64,000 bases of DNA from Brevibacillus laterosporus DSM 25 (GCF_002706795.1 NZ_CP017705.1:1802001-1866000), one strand, 5' to 3'; shown: positions 36,144 through 46,584, counted from the stretch's first letter. Notes: a model not told the origin generated them from the sequence alone. Made by a program: numbers and translations.

Positions 36144-37664
36144 TTACAGCATATCACCCAAATTAAACATTGGATTAAAGTGGGTATGGATATACTGGAT
36201 GAGAACCTCTGGTACAAGTCCGAAGACAAAGGTTCCGAGCGCCGCCAGCACTACAATGATTGTTACTCCTATTGGCAATCGCAACGCCGCCTCCGTCTCT
36301 CCGGCTCTCATATACATCTGTCGAATGATTCCAAAGTAGTAATAATAAGAAACGACACTGGTAGCGAGCATGATTCCTGCCAGCCAGAAGCTACCGCTTC
36401 CAATCGCGCTTAGGAAAATATAAAACTTACCAAAGAAGCCAGCGGAGATAGGAATGCCTGCTAACGAAAGCAAGAAGAGCGTCATAGCTAATGCCGCCAG
36501 TGGAGAACGATGGTACAACCCTGCAAACGCCTTGATATCCTGTGTCTTTCTATCCTCTGTCACCACCATAATCAGTGCAAAAGCACCAAATGCCATCAGC
36601 AGGTAAGCAACTAGATAGAAGATGATTTGTTCAAAAAAGAAGGTCTGATGCAAAATAACCAGTGGTACTAGTAAGTAACCTGCTTGGGCGATACCGGAGT
36701 AAGCCATGAGGCGCTTCACATTTTTTTGTCGTAGCGCCAGCGTATTTCCGACAATCATAGACAAACCAGCTACAATTGATAAAACCCATAGCATCCCACT
36801 AAAGACACTTTGATTGGTTTCTTGATTAAATAACCCAGCAAAACTTAAAATCATCACGCGGATGAGGAGCGCAAAACCAGCTCCCTTAGAAACAACTGCC
36901 AAAAAAGCAGTAACTGGGGTAGCGGCTCCCTGATACACGTCAGGTGCCCACATATGATTAGGTACCGCTGAGATTTTAAACGTCAGACCTGCCACGAGAA
37001 AGACAAAGCCGATCAAAATCATCGGACCGAATCCACTTTGGTACGCTTCTGACAAACGTTGGGTCATTTCGTACAGATTCGTTGTACCGCTAAATCCGTA
37101 TAGATAAGACATTCCAAACAGCGTAACAGCGGTAGAAATTCCCCCTGCCACTACGTACTTAAAGGCAGATTCGTTGCTATCCATCCGTTTCTTCCGCATA
37201 CCCACCATGATATACGAAGCCAAAGAAAGTAGCTCTAGTCCTACGAATAACGTGATTAAATCAGCTGAAGAAGCCATCACCATACAGCCAACTAGTCCCA
37301 TTAGCATTAAATAGTAGAACTCTCCAAAATGAACAACCTCATCTGTTTTCTTTATATAGCTGATCGACATTAGTAAAGCAAACGCGACCCCAGCTAACAA
37401 TATCAGTTTAAACGCACTGCCAAAATGATCTACCCGCATCATATCTGCCATATAAACGACAGGTTCTTGTAGCGAAGTCACATTAGATACAATGAAGTAG
37501 CCAGCTATAAGAACGCCTAGTAGTGATAGCCAACCCATGATAGTCCGATTCAAACGCTTACCTGCAATCAAGTCAACAAGGGACAGGACAGTGGCAAAAC
37601 CAAGAATCGTAAACTCCGGCAGGAGATAACTCCAGTTATAAGAAAAAATATCTTTTACGTCCAT
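36144..37664 (-). CDS. nuoN: NADH-quinone oxidoreductase subunit N
   Basis: A 506-residue antiporter-like membrane subunit of complex I with about 14 hydrophobic helices. The channel region LSLASYIMVG and the lysine-bearing LTFKISAVPNHMWAPDVYQG segment (about 225-245) are as in NuoN/NdhB. It takes part in proton pumping. ATG 37664 follows AGGAGGG, 3 bases after the nuoM stop. It is last in the nuo operon, with a terminator behind. Confidence 0.96.
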   Translation of the reverse strand: MDVKDIFSYNWSYLLPEFTILGFATVLSLVDLIAGKRLNRTIMGWLSLLGVLIAGYFIVSNVTSLQEPVVYMADMMRVDHFGSAFKLILLAGVAFALLMSISYIKKTDEVVHFGEFYYLMLMGLVGCMVMASSADLITLFVGLELLSLASYIMVGMRKKRMDSNESAFKYVVAGGISTAVTLFGMSYLYGFSGTTNLYEMTQRLSEAYQSGFGPMILIGFVFLVAGLTFKISAVPNHMWAPDVYQGAATPVTAFLAVVSKGAGFALLIRVMILSFAGLFNQETNQSVFSGMLWVLSIVAGLSMIVGNTLALRQKNVKRLMAYSGIAQAGYLLVPLVILHQTFFFEQIIFYLVAYLLMAFGAFALIMVVTEDRKTQDIKAFAGLYHRSPLAALAMTLFLLSLAGIPISAGFFGKFYIFLSAIGSGSFWLAGIMLATSVVSYYYYFGIIRQMYMRAGETEAALRLPIGVTIIVVLAALGTFVFGLVPEVLIQYIHTHFNPMFNLGDML

Positions 37665-37667
37665 CGT

Positions 37668-39221
37668 TTACCCTCCTATTCCCGTCACATGGATGACAAT
37701 GTTTTTAAGCGTTTCTTGTAAGGGATTGCTTAACATCGCTGGATAAACACCAATCAAGATGATAAATCCTAGCAATACAACAATCGGAATTACCTCCATC
37801 GGCTGTGCATCGGCCAAATCCAGATGCTTTTCTTTTGTTGGACCATACGTTATGGCCATCACGGCACGCAACACATAGACCGCAGTAAATATAATACCTA
37901 AGGTACCAATCGCCGCTAACACTGGTTGACTCGCAAATAAGCCAAGGAAGGCAAAAAACTCGCTGATAAAGCCTGACATCCCCGGCAATCCCAAGGAAGC
38001 CATTCCCGCAGCTAGGAAGACACCACTTACAAAAGGCATTGATTTAGCTAATCCACCTAGCTGATCTAGTTGAGAAGTACCTGTGCGATCCCAAATGATT
38101 CCCACTAAGAAGAACATTAGCGCTGAAATAAAGCCATGTGATATCACTTGGAATAAAGCTCCTTGAAAACCAAACTGATTCATAGAAGCAAAGCCTAACA
38201 AGATAACACCCATATGGCTAATACTGGAGTAGGCTAAAACCATTTTGAGATCTTTTTGAACAAAGGCAAGCGCTGCTCCGTACAAAATATTAACTAAACC
38301 GAGAATTGCCATTCCTGTAGCAAAATATTGAACCGTTTCGGGAAAAAATCCAATCCCCATGCGTAACAACCCGTAGGCTCCCATTTTTAAGAGGATACCA
38401 GAGTGAATCATGACGATAGCCGGTGGAGCTTGAACATGGACTCTTAACATCCAAGTATGGAAAGGGAAGATCGGAAGCTTAATTCCAAAAGCTATAAATA
38501 GTACCAGGAACAGTCCCCAACGGAATGTCTCTGGGACATGTTCAATAAATGCATTGTTTGGTGAAGTTAGTGCCTCTGTCAGCACGGGTATACTCATAGT
38601 TGGTTCTTGTGTCACAATTGCACTCACAAAAAACAACGTGATAAATCCGACCAACATTAGTGCCGAGCCAATTCCGTTATATAAGAGAAAACGATTTGCC
38701 GCTTTTTCTCGATCTGTATAACCCCAAATCCCAATTAGGAAGTACATAGCTACCAGAGTTATCTCAAAGAACAAGAAGAACAAGAGCAAGTTCTGAGCAG
38801 CAAAAACCCCAAACATTCCAATCAATAATAGATGAAAGAACACAAAGTACTCTTTCGCTCTCTTTTTAATCCCCCACGATGCTACAGCCGCTAGTGTCCC
38901 AATGATAGCTGTCATCAGGATCAAAGGCATGGAAATACCATCTACGCCCATTTCATAATCAATATGCAAATTATACAGCTGTTGATCTGCTGTTATGGAA
39001 GCAGGTATTTGAATCCATGTCGCATGTTCCTCAAATTGATTGCCCCTCTGTTGATAGTCAAAGGCGCCAAACATCATTAATGCTAGAATCAACGGCACCA
39101 ACGTTCCTAGTACTCCAATTTGCTTGACAGTGCTAACCTGTTGCTTCGGAACGAACAATAAGATCAAGAGAGCCAGAAGAGGCGAGAACGTCAGGAGCGA
39201 TAACAGATAGCTATTTAACAA
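37668..39221 (-). CDS. nuoM: NADH-quinone oxidoreductase subunit M
   Basis: A 517-residue antiporter-like subunit with about 14 helices. Conserved segments include FFEITLVAMYFLIGIWG (channel Glu), GIKLPIFPFHTWMLRVHVQAP and LAYSSISHMGV. TTG 39221 is preferred: AGGGGG lies 8 bases upstream. A GTG three codons earlier directly abuts that site. The gene overlaps the end of nuoL by 11 bases. Confidence 0.95.
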   Translation of the reverse strand: MLNSYLLSLLTFSPLLALLILLFVPKQQVSTVKQIGVLGTLVPLILALMMFGAFDYQQRGNQFEEHATWIQIPASITADQQLYNLHIDYEMGVDGISMPLILMTAIIGTLAAVASWGIKKRAKEYFVFFHLLLIGMFGVFAAQNLLLFFLFFEITLVAMYFLIGIWGYTDREKAANRFLLYNGIGSALMLVGFITLFFVSAIVTQEPTMSIPVLTEALTSPNNAFIEHVPETFRWGLFLVLFIAFGIKLPIFPFHTWMLRVHVQAPPAIVMIHSGILLKMGAYGLLRMGIGFFPETVQYFATGMAILGLVNILYGAALAFVQKDLKMVLAYSSISHMGVILLGFASMNQFGFQGALFQVISHGFISALMFFLVGIIWDRTGTSQLDQLGGLAKSMPFVSGVFLAAGMASLGLPGMSGFISEFFAFLGLFASQPVLAAIGTLGIIFTAVYVLRAVMAITYGPTKEKHLDLADAQPMEVIPIVVLLGFIILIGVYPAMLSNPLQETLKNIVIHVTGIGG

Positions 39222-41127
39222 AAGGAACACCCCCTAACGCCGTAAGACTGACCATTAGAACAACGAGCCCCAGCAAGACTACAAAGCCGTAGGTCTGCAT
39301 CTGACCAGACTGTAAGCGGCTTAATAACCTTCCAACCATGTTGGTCAATCCACCAATACTTCTAACCAGGCCATCAATGATGTAGTAATCCAGCCAGTTA
39401 AAAGCAAGGCCAATGCCTTTGAGCGGACGAATAAATACAAATGTATAGATCTCATCCATGTAAAATTTACGGTACGAAAGCTGATACAGCCACGGCAGTT
39501 GTTCGGATATAATATCGTTTGGCAGATTTTTTTTGCCATATATCAGATAAGCGAGTCCTATTCCAAACAACGAAATAATTACAGCTACAATCTGTAGCCA
39601 TAAAGCACCATGCCCAGCTTCTTCTCCATATTTATCGATAATAAACTGACCAACAGAGCCACTCATCAACCATTCTCCTAGCACAGGAGCATTCGGAAGA
39701 TTAATAAAACCAGCACCAATTGCTAACAATGCCAATAAGAGCATAGGAATCGTCATGACGCTTGGTGATTCATATGCTTTTTTAGCTCCTTCAGAAGCAG
39801 GTGTTCCTCTAAACGTAAGGAAATACAGACGGAACATATAAAAGGCGGTAAAAAATGCAGCTACAATCGCAATTACTAATAAGTCATATCGTCCGGCTGC
39901 ATATACCGCACCGAGAATCTCTTCCTTTGACCAGAACCCGGAGAATGGCGGTATTCCAGCTATAGCGAGACACCCGATCAGAAAAACAACCGATGTAACT
40001 GGCATGCGTTTCGATAAACCACCCATTTTAAACACATCTTGGGTATGTGCCGCATGTATCACGCTACCTGCGGCAAGGAATAATAACGCTTTAAAAAAAG
40101 CATGCGTCATCAAATGAAAGGTTCCTGCCACATAACCCGCAGCCCCCGCTACTCCCAATGCCATCATCATAAAACCAAGCTGACTGACTGTAGAGTAGGC
40201 AAGAACACGTTTAATATCACGTTGCGTTAGACCGATAGAAGCAGCAAAAATAGCTGTAAATCCACCAACATATGCCACTACGTCTAAAGCGATAGGCGAC
40301 TCAATAAATAACGGAAATGTCGTCGCAACCAGATACACCCCAGCGGCTACCATTGTTGCTGCGTGAATCAAAGCAGACACAGGCGTTGGCCCTTCCATTG
40401 CATCAGGTAACCAAGTATGTAACGGAAATTGACCTGATTTCCCTGCTGCTCCTACAAAAATAAGAATAGCAGCTAAGGTAATGATAAACGGTTCTACTTT
40501 ACCACCCTGAATAGCGGTAAATATATCATCAAATTCAAAGCGTCCCGTCTGCCAAAACAGCAGGCAAATGGCAATGAATAATCCAACATCACCAATTCGT
40601 GTAACAATAAAAGCTTTTTTCGCCGCTGCCTTAGCCTCTGGTTTAAAGTAATAGTACCCCACCAATAAGAAGGAACAGACACCCACCAATTCCCAAAAAA
40701 TGTATAATTGTAAGAGGTTTGGTGAGATAACCAAGCCAAGCATCGAGAAGGTAAATAGCGCTAAATATTGATAAAACACGGGGAAGCGCTGGTCTCCTTG
40801 CATATATCCACGCGAATAAATCTGTACTAACAAACTCACGATTGAAACGATCACCAGCATCATGGCGTTTAATTGATTTACTTCAAAGCCTACAGGAATG
40901 ACATAATCACCTACTTGGAGCCATTTAATGCTGAGTACGTAATCCTGTGCCCCTTCTTGAAAACGAGCCATGAACGTGATACAAGCCAACACCAGAGATG
41001 CCGCCGTCAATAAAATGCTTATGTATCCCGCTCCCTCTTTTAATTGCCGTCCGAACGAGAGGATGATGGCAAAAGCGATCAGAGGAAAAAGCGGTACGAG
41101 CCAAGCGTACTGCATACTTGTATCCAT
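39211..41127 (-). CDS. nuoL: NADH-quinone oxidoreductase subunit L
   Basis: A 638-residue distal antiporter-like subunit. It has about 14 core helices, including FWELVGVCSFLLVGYYYF (channel Glu), GKSGQFPLHTWLPDAMEGPT and LAYSTVSQLGFMM. A C-terminal extension holds the long lateral helix and a final membrane helix (MQTYGFVVLLGLVVLMVSL). It forms the end of the proton-pumping arm. ATG 41127 has AGGTG about 5 bases upstream. Confidence 0.96.
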   Translation of the reverse strand: MDTSMQYAWLVPLFPLIAFAIILSFGRQLKEGAGYISILLTAASLVLACITFMARFQEGAQDYVLSIKWLQVGDYVIPVGFEVNQLNAMMLVIVSIVSLLVQIYSRGYMQGDQRFPVFYQYLALFTFSMLGLVISPNLLQLYIFWELVGVCSFLLVGYYYFKPEAKAAAKKAFIVTRIGDVGLFIAICLLFWQTGRFEFDDIFTAIQGGKVEPFIITLAAILIFVGAAGKSGQFPLHTWLPDAMEGPTPVSALIHAATMVAAGVYLVATTFPLFIESPIALDVVAYVGGFTAIFAASIGLTQRDIKRVLAYSTVSQLGFMMMALGVAGAAGYVAGTFHLMTHAFFKALLFLAAGSVIHAAHTQDVFKMGGLSKRMPVTSVVFLIGCLAIAGIPPFSGFWSKEEILGAVYAAGRYDLLVIAIVAAFFTAFYMFRLYFLTFRGTPASEGAKKAYESPSVMTIPMLLLALLAIGAGFINLPNAPVLGEWLMSGSVGQFIIDKYGEEAGHGALWLQIVAVIISLFGIGLAYLIYGKKNLPNDIISEQLPWLYQLSYRKFYMDEIYTFVFIRPLKGIGLAFNWLDYYIIDGLVRSIGGLTNMVGRLLSRLQSGQMQTYGFVVLLGLVVLMVSLTALGGVPFVK

Positions 41128-41151
41128 ATTTTCACCTATCCTTTTTCCTGG

Positions 41152-41463
41152 TTAATCTTTTAATTTATCCATCTCATCAACGTTCACCGTATCACGATTA
41201 CGATAAAGAGCGATCAATACTGCAATCCCAACAGCTACCTCTGCCGCAGCTACCGTCATGGTAAACAGAGTGAAGATTTGACCAGTAACAGCCGCATGCA
41301 AACCATATTTAGAGAATGCTACTAAATTAATATTTACAGCATTCAGCATAAGTTCAATGGAGAGCAAGACGATAATGGCATTTCGTTTGGTCAATGCTCC
41401 GAACAGCCCAACACAAAATAAAATGAGGGCAACAAGCAAATAAGAAGAGATATGAATATCCAT
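41152..41463 (-). CDS. nuoK: NADH-quinone oxidoreductase subunit K
   Basis: A 103-residue, three-helix membrane subunit. The conserved glutamates are visible in [18 protein letters not shown] (helix 2) and [15 protein letters not shown] (helix 3), which form part of the proton path. ATG 41463 follows GAGGAG by 8 bases, close behind nuoJ. Confidence 0.96.
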   Translation of the reverse strand: MDIHISSYLLVALILFCVGLFGALTKRNAIIVLLSIELMLNAVNINLVAFSKYGLHAAVTGQIFTLFTMTVAAAEVAVGIAVLIALYRNRDTVNVDEMDKLKD

Positions 41464-41468
41464 CTGCG

Positions 41469-41978
41469 TTACTCCTCCTCTTTCTTAGCCAACACTATTG
41501 CGCCTACCAAAGCTACTAGTAACAAAACGGATAGCAATTCAAATGGAATAACGAACTTTGTAAATACGTCAATTCCAATTTCCTTGACGTTACTAACAGA
41601 TGGATTGGGGGTTCTCGCTGGCACAGAGGACCAATTTGTGTATTGAATGGCTGTAAAAATAGTTACAAACAAAGTAACAACTCCCGCCAAGCTAAACCAA
41701 AACCGTGCCCCACGTTTTTTCCCTTCTTCTGTCGCATTATGCTTTGTCAGCATGATTCCAAATAGCATCAGAATCGAGATAGCTCCTGAATAGACCAATA
41801 TTTGAGAAACGGCAACGAATTCAGCTCCTAGTAGCACAAACAAACCCGCAATACTTATAAACGTTACCCCAATAGAGATCACCATGTGAACCACTCGATT
41901 AAAGTTAATCATAAAAATTGCCCCACCAATGGTCAGAAGGCCCAATATAAAGAACACGGCATATGACCCGCTTATCAA
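41469..41978 (-). CDS. nuoJ: NADH-quinone oxidoreductase subunit J
   Basis: A 169-residue subunit with five hydrophobic segments, including [24 protein letters not shown], the NuoJ signature that contains the pi-bulge helix. The start is TTG 41978, directly after the nuoI stop, with GGAGGAG 6-8 bases upstream. The C-terminus ends in charged KKEEE. Confidence 0.94.
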   Translation of the reverse strand: MISGSYAVFFILGLLTIGGAIFMINFNRVVHMVISIGVTFISIAGLFVLLGAEFVAVSQILVYSGAISILMLFGIMLTKHNATEEGKKRGARFWFSLAGVVTLFVTIFTAIQYTNWSSVPARTPNPSVSNVKEIGIDVFTKFVIPFELLSVLLLVALVGAIVLAKKEEE

Positions 41979-42392
41979 TTAGTTCTCCTCCCTCACATTG
42001 GTATTGTTATCATCCAACCATTTTAAATCCTTGTACAATTCATCTCGACTATACACAGCCAGCTCAAAATTATTAGTCATGACGATTGCATTTGTTGGAC
42101 AAACCTCCGTACATAGATCGCATAAAATACAGATTTCAAAGTTGATATCATACGTATCAATGATTTTACCTTTTTTCTCGGGATCAGGATGCGGCTTCCC
42201 AGTCAGTTGAATACACTCAGTCGGACAGACGCGAGCGCACTGATTGCACACGATACATTTTTCCGGTGAGAAATGCTGGATTCCTCGAAATCGAGGCGGC
42301 ATTTGGAAGGGCACATCTGGATACATCGTCGTTAGCTTCTTCTCAGACAGCTTTTTGAGCGTGTAACCTAGGCCTTTGGCAAACCCTAGCAT
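41979..42392 (-). CDS. nuoI: NADH-quinone oxidoreductase subunit I (two 4Fe-4S clusters)
   Basis: A 137-residue ferredoxin-like subunit. Two CxxCxxCxxxCP motifs are intact: CIVCNQCARVCP (about 46-57) and CILCDLCTEVCP (about 89-100). These bind clusters N6a and N6b, which pass electrons to NuoB. An N-terminal amphipathic stretch (LGFAKGLGYTLKKL) docks it to the membrane. ATG 42392 follows GGGGAGG. Confidence 0.96.
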   Translation of the reverse strand: MLGFAKGLGYTLKKLSEKKLTTMYPDVPFQMPPRFRGIQHFSPEKCIVCNQCARVCPTECIQLTGKPHPDPEKKGKIIDTYDINFEICILCDLCTEVCPTNAIVMTNNFELAVYSRDELYKDLKWLDDNNTNVREEN

Positions 42393-42438
42393 GTAAATTC
42401 CTCCCCATTATCAAAATAGATGGCTTATAGCTGAAAAT

Positions 42439-43446
42439 CTAAATAAAACCTTTTTGAAATGAGATGACTACAGCCGTAAGCAATATGTTCAAAAGAGCAA
42501 TTGGTAAAAGCCCTTTCCAAGCAAAGGCCATTAGTTGATCCGCACGGAATCGAGGCATCGTTGCCCTAATCCAGAACTGCAAAAATACATAACACATAAA
42601 TTTAAGGATAAACCAAATAACCGGCGGAATAAAGCTGAGGCTCGGATGAATCGGTAGCCATCCTCCTAAAAATAGAATGGTAATCAAAGTTCCCATGCCA
42701 AACATGTACACATACTCTGATAACATAAACATTGCGAAACGGAATCCTGAGTATTCCACATGATAGCCAGCGACAAGCTCCGACTCAGCTTCTGGCAAAT
42801 CAAACGGAGAACGATTTAATTCAGCCTGTGCTGCAATTAAGAATACACCAAATCCTAATATTTGCGGAATAATGTTCCACATGTCCTGTTGTGCATAGAC
42901 GATATCTTTTAGGTTAAGACTGCCAGTCATTAGGACAACACCCACAACCGACATAACCAGCGGCACCTCGTAACTAATCATCTGTGCTGCCGAACGCATG
43001 CCACCAAGTAAAGAATACTTATTATTAGAAGCCCATCCAGCCGTAATGACACCCATGACAGTAATGCCGGACAAGGCGATATAATACAATACTCCAATCC
43101 CTAAATCGGCAAATTGTAGCTTATCGGTAAATGGCATGACAGCCAGTACCGCAAAAGCGGGAGCATAAGCCAATATTGGGGCTAGTGTAAATAGAGCACG
43201 GTCTGCATTTTTGGGACGAGTATCTTCTTTAATAAGCAATTTGACAACATCGGATACCGTTTGCAGAAGCCCCAGGGGACCTACACGATTAGGGCCATAG
43301 CGTAATTGCATCCAGCCAATTACTTTTCGCTCAAAATAGATAGCATATGTAACAAAAGCAAGTACCACTAACAGTAACACTATTGCGGCCATGGAGAACA
43401 GTAAAACATTGGTAAATGATGGGGTTTGTTGAAGCCAACTAGTCAT
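42439..43446 (-). CDS. nuoH: NADH-quinone oxidoreductase subunit H
   Basis: A 335-residue membrane subunit with eight to nine helices that forms the quinone-entry chamber with NuoB and NuoD. Conserved stretches: ERKVIGWMQLRYGPNRVGP, LLKEDTRPKNAD-like (KLLIKEDTRPKNADR) and AELNRSPFDLPEAESELVAG. The ATG directly abuts the nuoD stop, with GGGAGG about 11 bases upstream. Confidence 0.96.
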   Translation of the reverse strand: MTSWLQQTPSFTNVLLFSMAAIVLLLVVLAFVTYAIYFERKVIGWMQLRYGPNRVGPLGLLQTVSDVVKLLIKEDTRPKNADRALFTLAPILAYAPAFAVLAVMPFTDKLQFADLGIGVLYYIALSGITVMGVITAGWASNNKYSLLGGMRSAAQMISYEVPLVMSVVGVVLMTGSLNLKDIVYAQQDMWNIIPQILGFGVFLIAAQAELNRSPFDLPEAESELVAGYHVEYSGFRFAMFMLSEYVYMFGMGTLITILFLGGWLPIHPSLSFIPPVIWFILKFMCYVFLQFWIRATMPRFRADQLMAFAWKGLLPIALLNILLTAVVISFQKGFI

Positions 43447-44568
43447 TTATGCATCTACCTCCCCTACCACAATATCAATGCTACCCAAAATCGCCACCAT
43501 ATTGGACATATTAACACCTTTCAATAAGGTAGGTAAAATCTGCAAATTCACAAAGGACGGTCTTCTTAGCTTCATTCTCCACGGTCTATCCTTGCCTTGA
43601 CTAGCTATATACACACCCAATTCCCCACGTGGTGCTTCAATGCGCACGTACGCTTCTCCTGCTGGTGGTCGAATCACCCTAGGGACTTTTCCAATAACCT
43701 CTCCTTCCGAGGGAAATTGATCTAGGGCTTGCTCTAAAATACGTAGCGATTGCTCAATTTCTTGGAGACGTAAATGATAGCGAGCCATACAATCCCCATC
43801 TGTAGATACAGGAACATCAAAATCAAACCGATCGTAAATGGAATATGGCTCATTTTTACGAATATCCCAATTCTCTCCTGTGCACCGCAGCATAACACCA
43901 GACAAAGAATAATCAAGAGCCATTTGACGATCATAGGTACCAATGCCAGTTAAGCGACTAATAAAAATTTCATTCCCGCTCACCAGAAGGTGGTAATTAG
44001 CTAATTCCTTTTTAAGATACTGAACAAATTCCTTTGCTTTATCAATCCATCCAGGAGGAGCATCCCATTTTACTCCACCAATTCTCATATAATTGTACGT
44101 CAATCGTGCCCCCGAAATCTCATTGAACAAATTAATAATTGTTTCTCGATCACGGAACGCATACAGAAAGGGACCTATTGCTCCGATGTCCAAAAGATAG
44201 GTGCCCCACCAAACCAAATGGCTAGCGACACGATTTAGCTCCATTACAATTACACGCAAATACTCAGCTTTTTCAGGGATTTCTAATCCCATCATCGTTT
44301 CGACCGCATGACACAATACATAATTATTGGTCATGGAAGAGAGATAATCTAGCCGATCTGTATAGGGAATGATTTGAGTGTAAGTAAGATTCTCAGCTAG
44401 CTTTTCTGTGCCACGATGCAAATAGCCCATTACAGGAATGGATTCTTTAATGGTTTCACCGTCAATCTTTACAATTAAACGAAATACTCCATGGGTACTT
44501 GGATGCTGAGGTCCAACATTCAGAATCATTTCTTCTGTGCGAATACTAGTCGTCATTGGAGTACTCAA
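43447..44568 (-). CDS. nuoD: NADH-quinone oxidoreductase subunit D
   Basis: A 373-residue quinone-site subunit related to [NiFe]-hydrogenase large subunits. The loop LNVGPQHPSTHGVFRL near the N-terminus and the conserved YLHRGTEKLAE follow the family. The Q-module is completed by NuoB, C and I. The start is taken as TTG 44568 with GGGGG 7 bases upstream; ATG four codons later is the alternative. It begins 2 bases after nuoC. Confidence 0.96.
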   Translation of the reverse strand: MSTPMTTSIRTEEMILNVGPQHPSTHGVFRLIVKIDGETIKESIPVMGYLHRGTEKLAENLTYTQIIPYTDRLDYLSSMTNNYVLCHAVETMMGLEIPEKAEYLRVIVMELNRVASHLVWWGTYLLDIGAIGPFLYAFRDRETIINLFNEISGARLTYNYMRIGGVKWDAPPGWIDKAKEFVQYLKKELANYHLLVSGNEIFISRLTGIGTYDRQMALDYSLSGVMLRCTGENWDIRKNEPYSIYDRFDFDVPVSTDGDCMARYHLRLQEIEQSLRILEQALDQFPSEGEVIGKVPRVIRPPAGEAYVRIEAPRGELGVYIASQGKDRPWRMKLRRPSFVNLQILPTLLKGVNMSNMVAILGSIDIVVGEVDA

Positions 44569-44570
44569 GG

Positions 44571-45707
44571 TTATACCCCCTCATCAAAAGGCTCATAATC
44601 TTTACGCAACGGATGTCCAACCCACTCATCTGGCATCATAATTCGAACCAGATTGGGGTGTCCTACAAAGTGGATTCCTAACAAATCGTATGTTTCTCGC
44701 TCGTTCCAGTCAGCCCCTGGCCACACATCTACAACAGAAGCAACAGACGATGCTTCACGCGTAGTTTTCACCTTAATGGCCAAGCTTTGATGATGTGCAT
44801 ACGAGTACAAATGATAGTAGACTTCCATTCGATCTTCATAATCGACTCCATGTAGGTTGGAAAGGTAATCAAATTGTAAGCCGGGTTCCTGCTTTAAAAA
44901 GAGTGCAATGTCATGCCAAATCTGATTTTTTATCGTCATGGTGGGAACTTCTTTTGATAACGTGTTAATGTAGGATTCTTCAATGCTTTCTTTGCCAAAT
45001 CTCTCTGCTATGATTTGTACAAAACGATCTAGGTAGGGTTGATTCTTTGAGGGGGGAACTTCTGCTGCTACAGTTTCTTCGTTTGCTTTCGCTTTCGCCT
45101 TTGCCGCCGCGGCTGCTGCCGCTTTTGCTTTTGCAGCTGCTACTGCTTTCGCTTTTTCGGCTGCTTTAGCCTTGGCATCTGTATCTAGTCCTGTGGTCAC
45201 TTCTTCACTTGCTTTTGTATTTTTTTCTTGAATAGACTGCTCAGCGCTTCCTATAATCGTGCCACTTTCAAGCTTTGCTTTTGCCGCCGCGGCTGCCTTT
45301 GCTTTTGCAGTTGCTTTCGCTTTGGCATCTGTGTCAATCTCTGTAGCTGATCCAGCGATCACTTCTTCACTTGCTTTTGTCTCCTTCTCTTGAACAACCA
45401 GCTCCGCACTCACTTCAGTGGCGGTACTTTTTTCAAGCTTTGCTTTTGCCGCCGCAGCTGCCTTCGCCTTCGCGGCTGCTGCTGCCTTTGCTTTCGCTAT
45501 CGATTTTTCATCAGGTACGGAAGAACTAGCAGAAGAATCACCTTGTGCCATTCCTTTTGTTGTCGATTGGTTTGGTTCTTCATCGGCTACATTCGCTTGT
45601 GCTTGCTGTGCCAATTTAGCCTTTACAGCTGCTGCCGCTTTTGCCTTCGCTTCAGCCACTGCTGCTGCCTTCTCCTCAGGTGTAGGTTTTCTTTTTTCTT
45701 CACTCAT
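44571..45707 (-). CDS. nuoC: NADH-quinone oxidoreductase subunit C with long Ala/Lys-rich N-terminal extension
   Basis: A 378-residue protein. Only the last 155 residues form the NuoC/30-kDa domain ([55 protein letters not shown]). The first 223 residues are low complexity: repeated blocks of [13 protein letters not shown] separated by acidic Ser/Thr/Glu-rich spacers such as [10 protein letters not shown] and [10 protein letters not shown]. The blocks should form long charged helices. Typical NuoC is 150-220 residues, so the extension doubles it. The start is firm: ATG 45707 overlaps the nuoB stop by 4 bases, so the extension is translated. Related Ala/Lys extensions occur in some Bacillales NuoC; function unknown. 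Confidence 0.92.
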   Translation of the reverse strand: MSEEKRKPTPEEKAAAVAEAKAKAAAAVKAKLAQQAQANVADEEPNQSTTKGMAQGDSSASSSVPDEKSIAKAKAAAAAKAKAAAAAKAKLEKSTATEVSAELVVQEKETKASEEVIAGSATEIDTDAKAKATAKAKAAAAAKAKLESGTIIGSAEQSIQEKNTKASEEVTTGLDTDAKAKAAEKAKAVAAAKAKAAAAAAAKAKAKANEETVAAEVPPSKNQPYLDRFVQIIAERFGKESIEESYINTLSKEVPTMTIKNQIWHDIALFLKQEPGLQFDYLSNLHGVDYEDRMEVYYHLYSYAHHQSLAIKVKTTREASSVASVVDVWPGADWNERETYDLLGIHFVGHPNLVRIMMPDEWVGHPLRKDYEPFDEGV

Positions 45708-46222
45708 TGCTGATCCACCCGCTTTCCGGTCTTTGCTTCATAGCGGATTTTTTCTTGTAATTTATTAATACCATAGATCAGCGCAACTGGACTTGGCGGG
45801 CAACCTGGAATATAAACATCCACAGGGCATATTTGGTCAACACCCTTTACCACACTATACGATTTAATATAGGGACCACCCGCCGTAGCACAGGAACCCA
45901 TGGCAATGACCCATTTTGGTTCAGGCATCTGATCATACAATCGTCTTAATAATGGCGCCATTTTTTTCGTTACTGTTCCAGCTACTATCATCACATCTGA
46001 CTGTCTAGGAGAAGGGCGAAAAATGACTCCAAATCGATCAAGGTCATAGTGTGAACCGCCTGTCCCCATCATTTCAATCCCGCAACAGGCTAATCCAAAC
46101 GTAAGTGGCCATAGCGAGTTGCTTCTTACCCATCCTTTTAAGGTCTCTAAACTCGTAAACAGAACATTCCGATTTAATTCATCCTGTAAATCTGGTTCGA
46201 TGCTCTTCAAATCTAATTCCAT
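45704..46222 (-). CDS. nuoB: NADH-quinone oxidoreductase subunit B (cluster N2)
   Basis: A 172-residue subunit that carries the terminal 4Fe-4S cluster N2 beside the quinone site. Cluster ligands are visible: the tandem pair in [18 protein letters not shown] and the fourth in [11 protein letters not shown] 46222 overlaps nuoA by 10 bases and has GAAGG upstream, so translation is coupled. Confidence 0.97.
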   Translation of the reverse strand: MELDLKSIEPDLQDELNRNVLFTSLETLKGWVRSNSLWPLTFGLACCGIEMMGTGGSHYDLDRFGVIFRPSPRQSDVMIVAGTVTKKMAPLLRRLYDQMPEPKWVIAMGSCATAGGPYIKSYSVVKGVDQICPVDVYIPGCPPSPVALIYGINKLQEKIRYEAKTGKRVDQQ

Positions 46223-46584
46223 TCAAGCACCTTCTTTCTCCATGCGTACAACAGGCCAATCATCAGAAGAGCGATGAAAATGCACATTTCCACGAGAGCA
46301 AATAATCCTAATTCATTAAAAGCTACTGCCCACGGATACAAAAATAAGGTTTCTACATCAAAAATAACGAACAGAAGAGCAAAGATATAATACTTTACGT
46401 TAAAACGAACCCAACTGTCTCCAATCGGGATATTTCCGCTCTCGTATGTCGTTTGCTTTTCAGCATTCGGTTTATTGGGACGTAATAAAGGCCCAATGAT
46501 ACTTACCGTAGCAACTGGAAGCAGAACACCAAGAAGCAGAAAGATGGCAACAATGACATAATTGTTTGCATAAATAGCATCCAT
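46213..46584 (-). CDS. nuoA: NADH-quinone oxidoreductase subunit A
   Basis: A 123-residue three-helix membrane subunit with the cytosolic loop [20 protein letters not shown] and the motif [12 protein letters not shown] 46584 follows GGAGGG by 8-9 bases; an ATG five codons earlier overlaps that site. It is first of eleven nuo genes, A-B-C-D-H-I-J-K-L-M-N. The operon lacks nuoE, F and G, the NADH-oxidising module. Confidence 0.95.
   Translation of the reverse strand: MDAIYANNYVIVAIFLLLGVLLPVATVSIIGPLLRPNKPNAEKQTTYESGNIPIGDSWVRFNVKYYIFALLFVIFDVETLFLYPWAVAFNELGLFALVEMCIFIALLMIGLLYAWRKKVLEWN

Noticed and set aside
45060-45700. Repeated GC-rich blocks that resemble a CRISPR-like or satellite array
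   Set aside because: Unit lengths vary, there are no unique spacers of fixed length, and the blocks encode the Ala/Lys extension of NuoC in frame.
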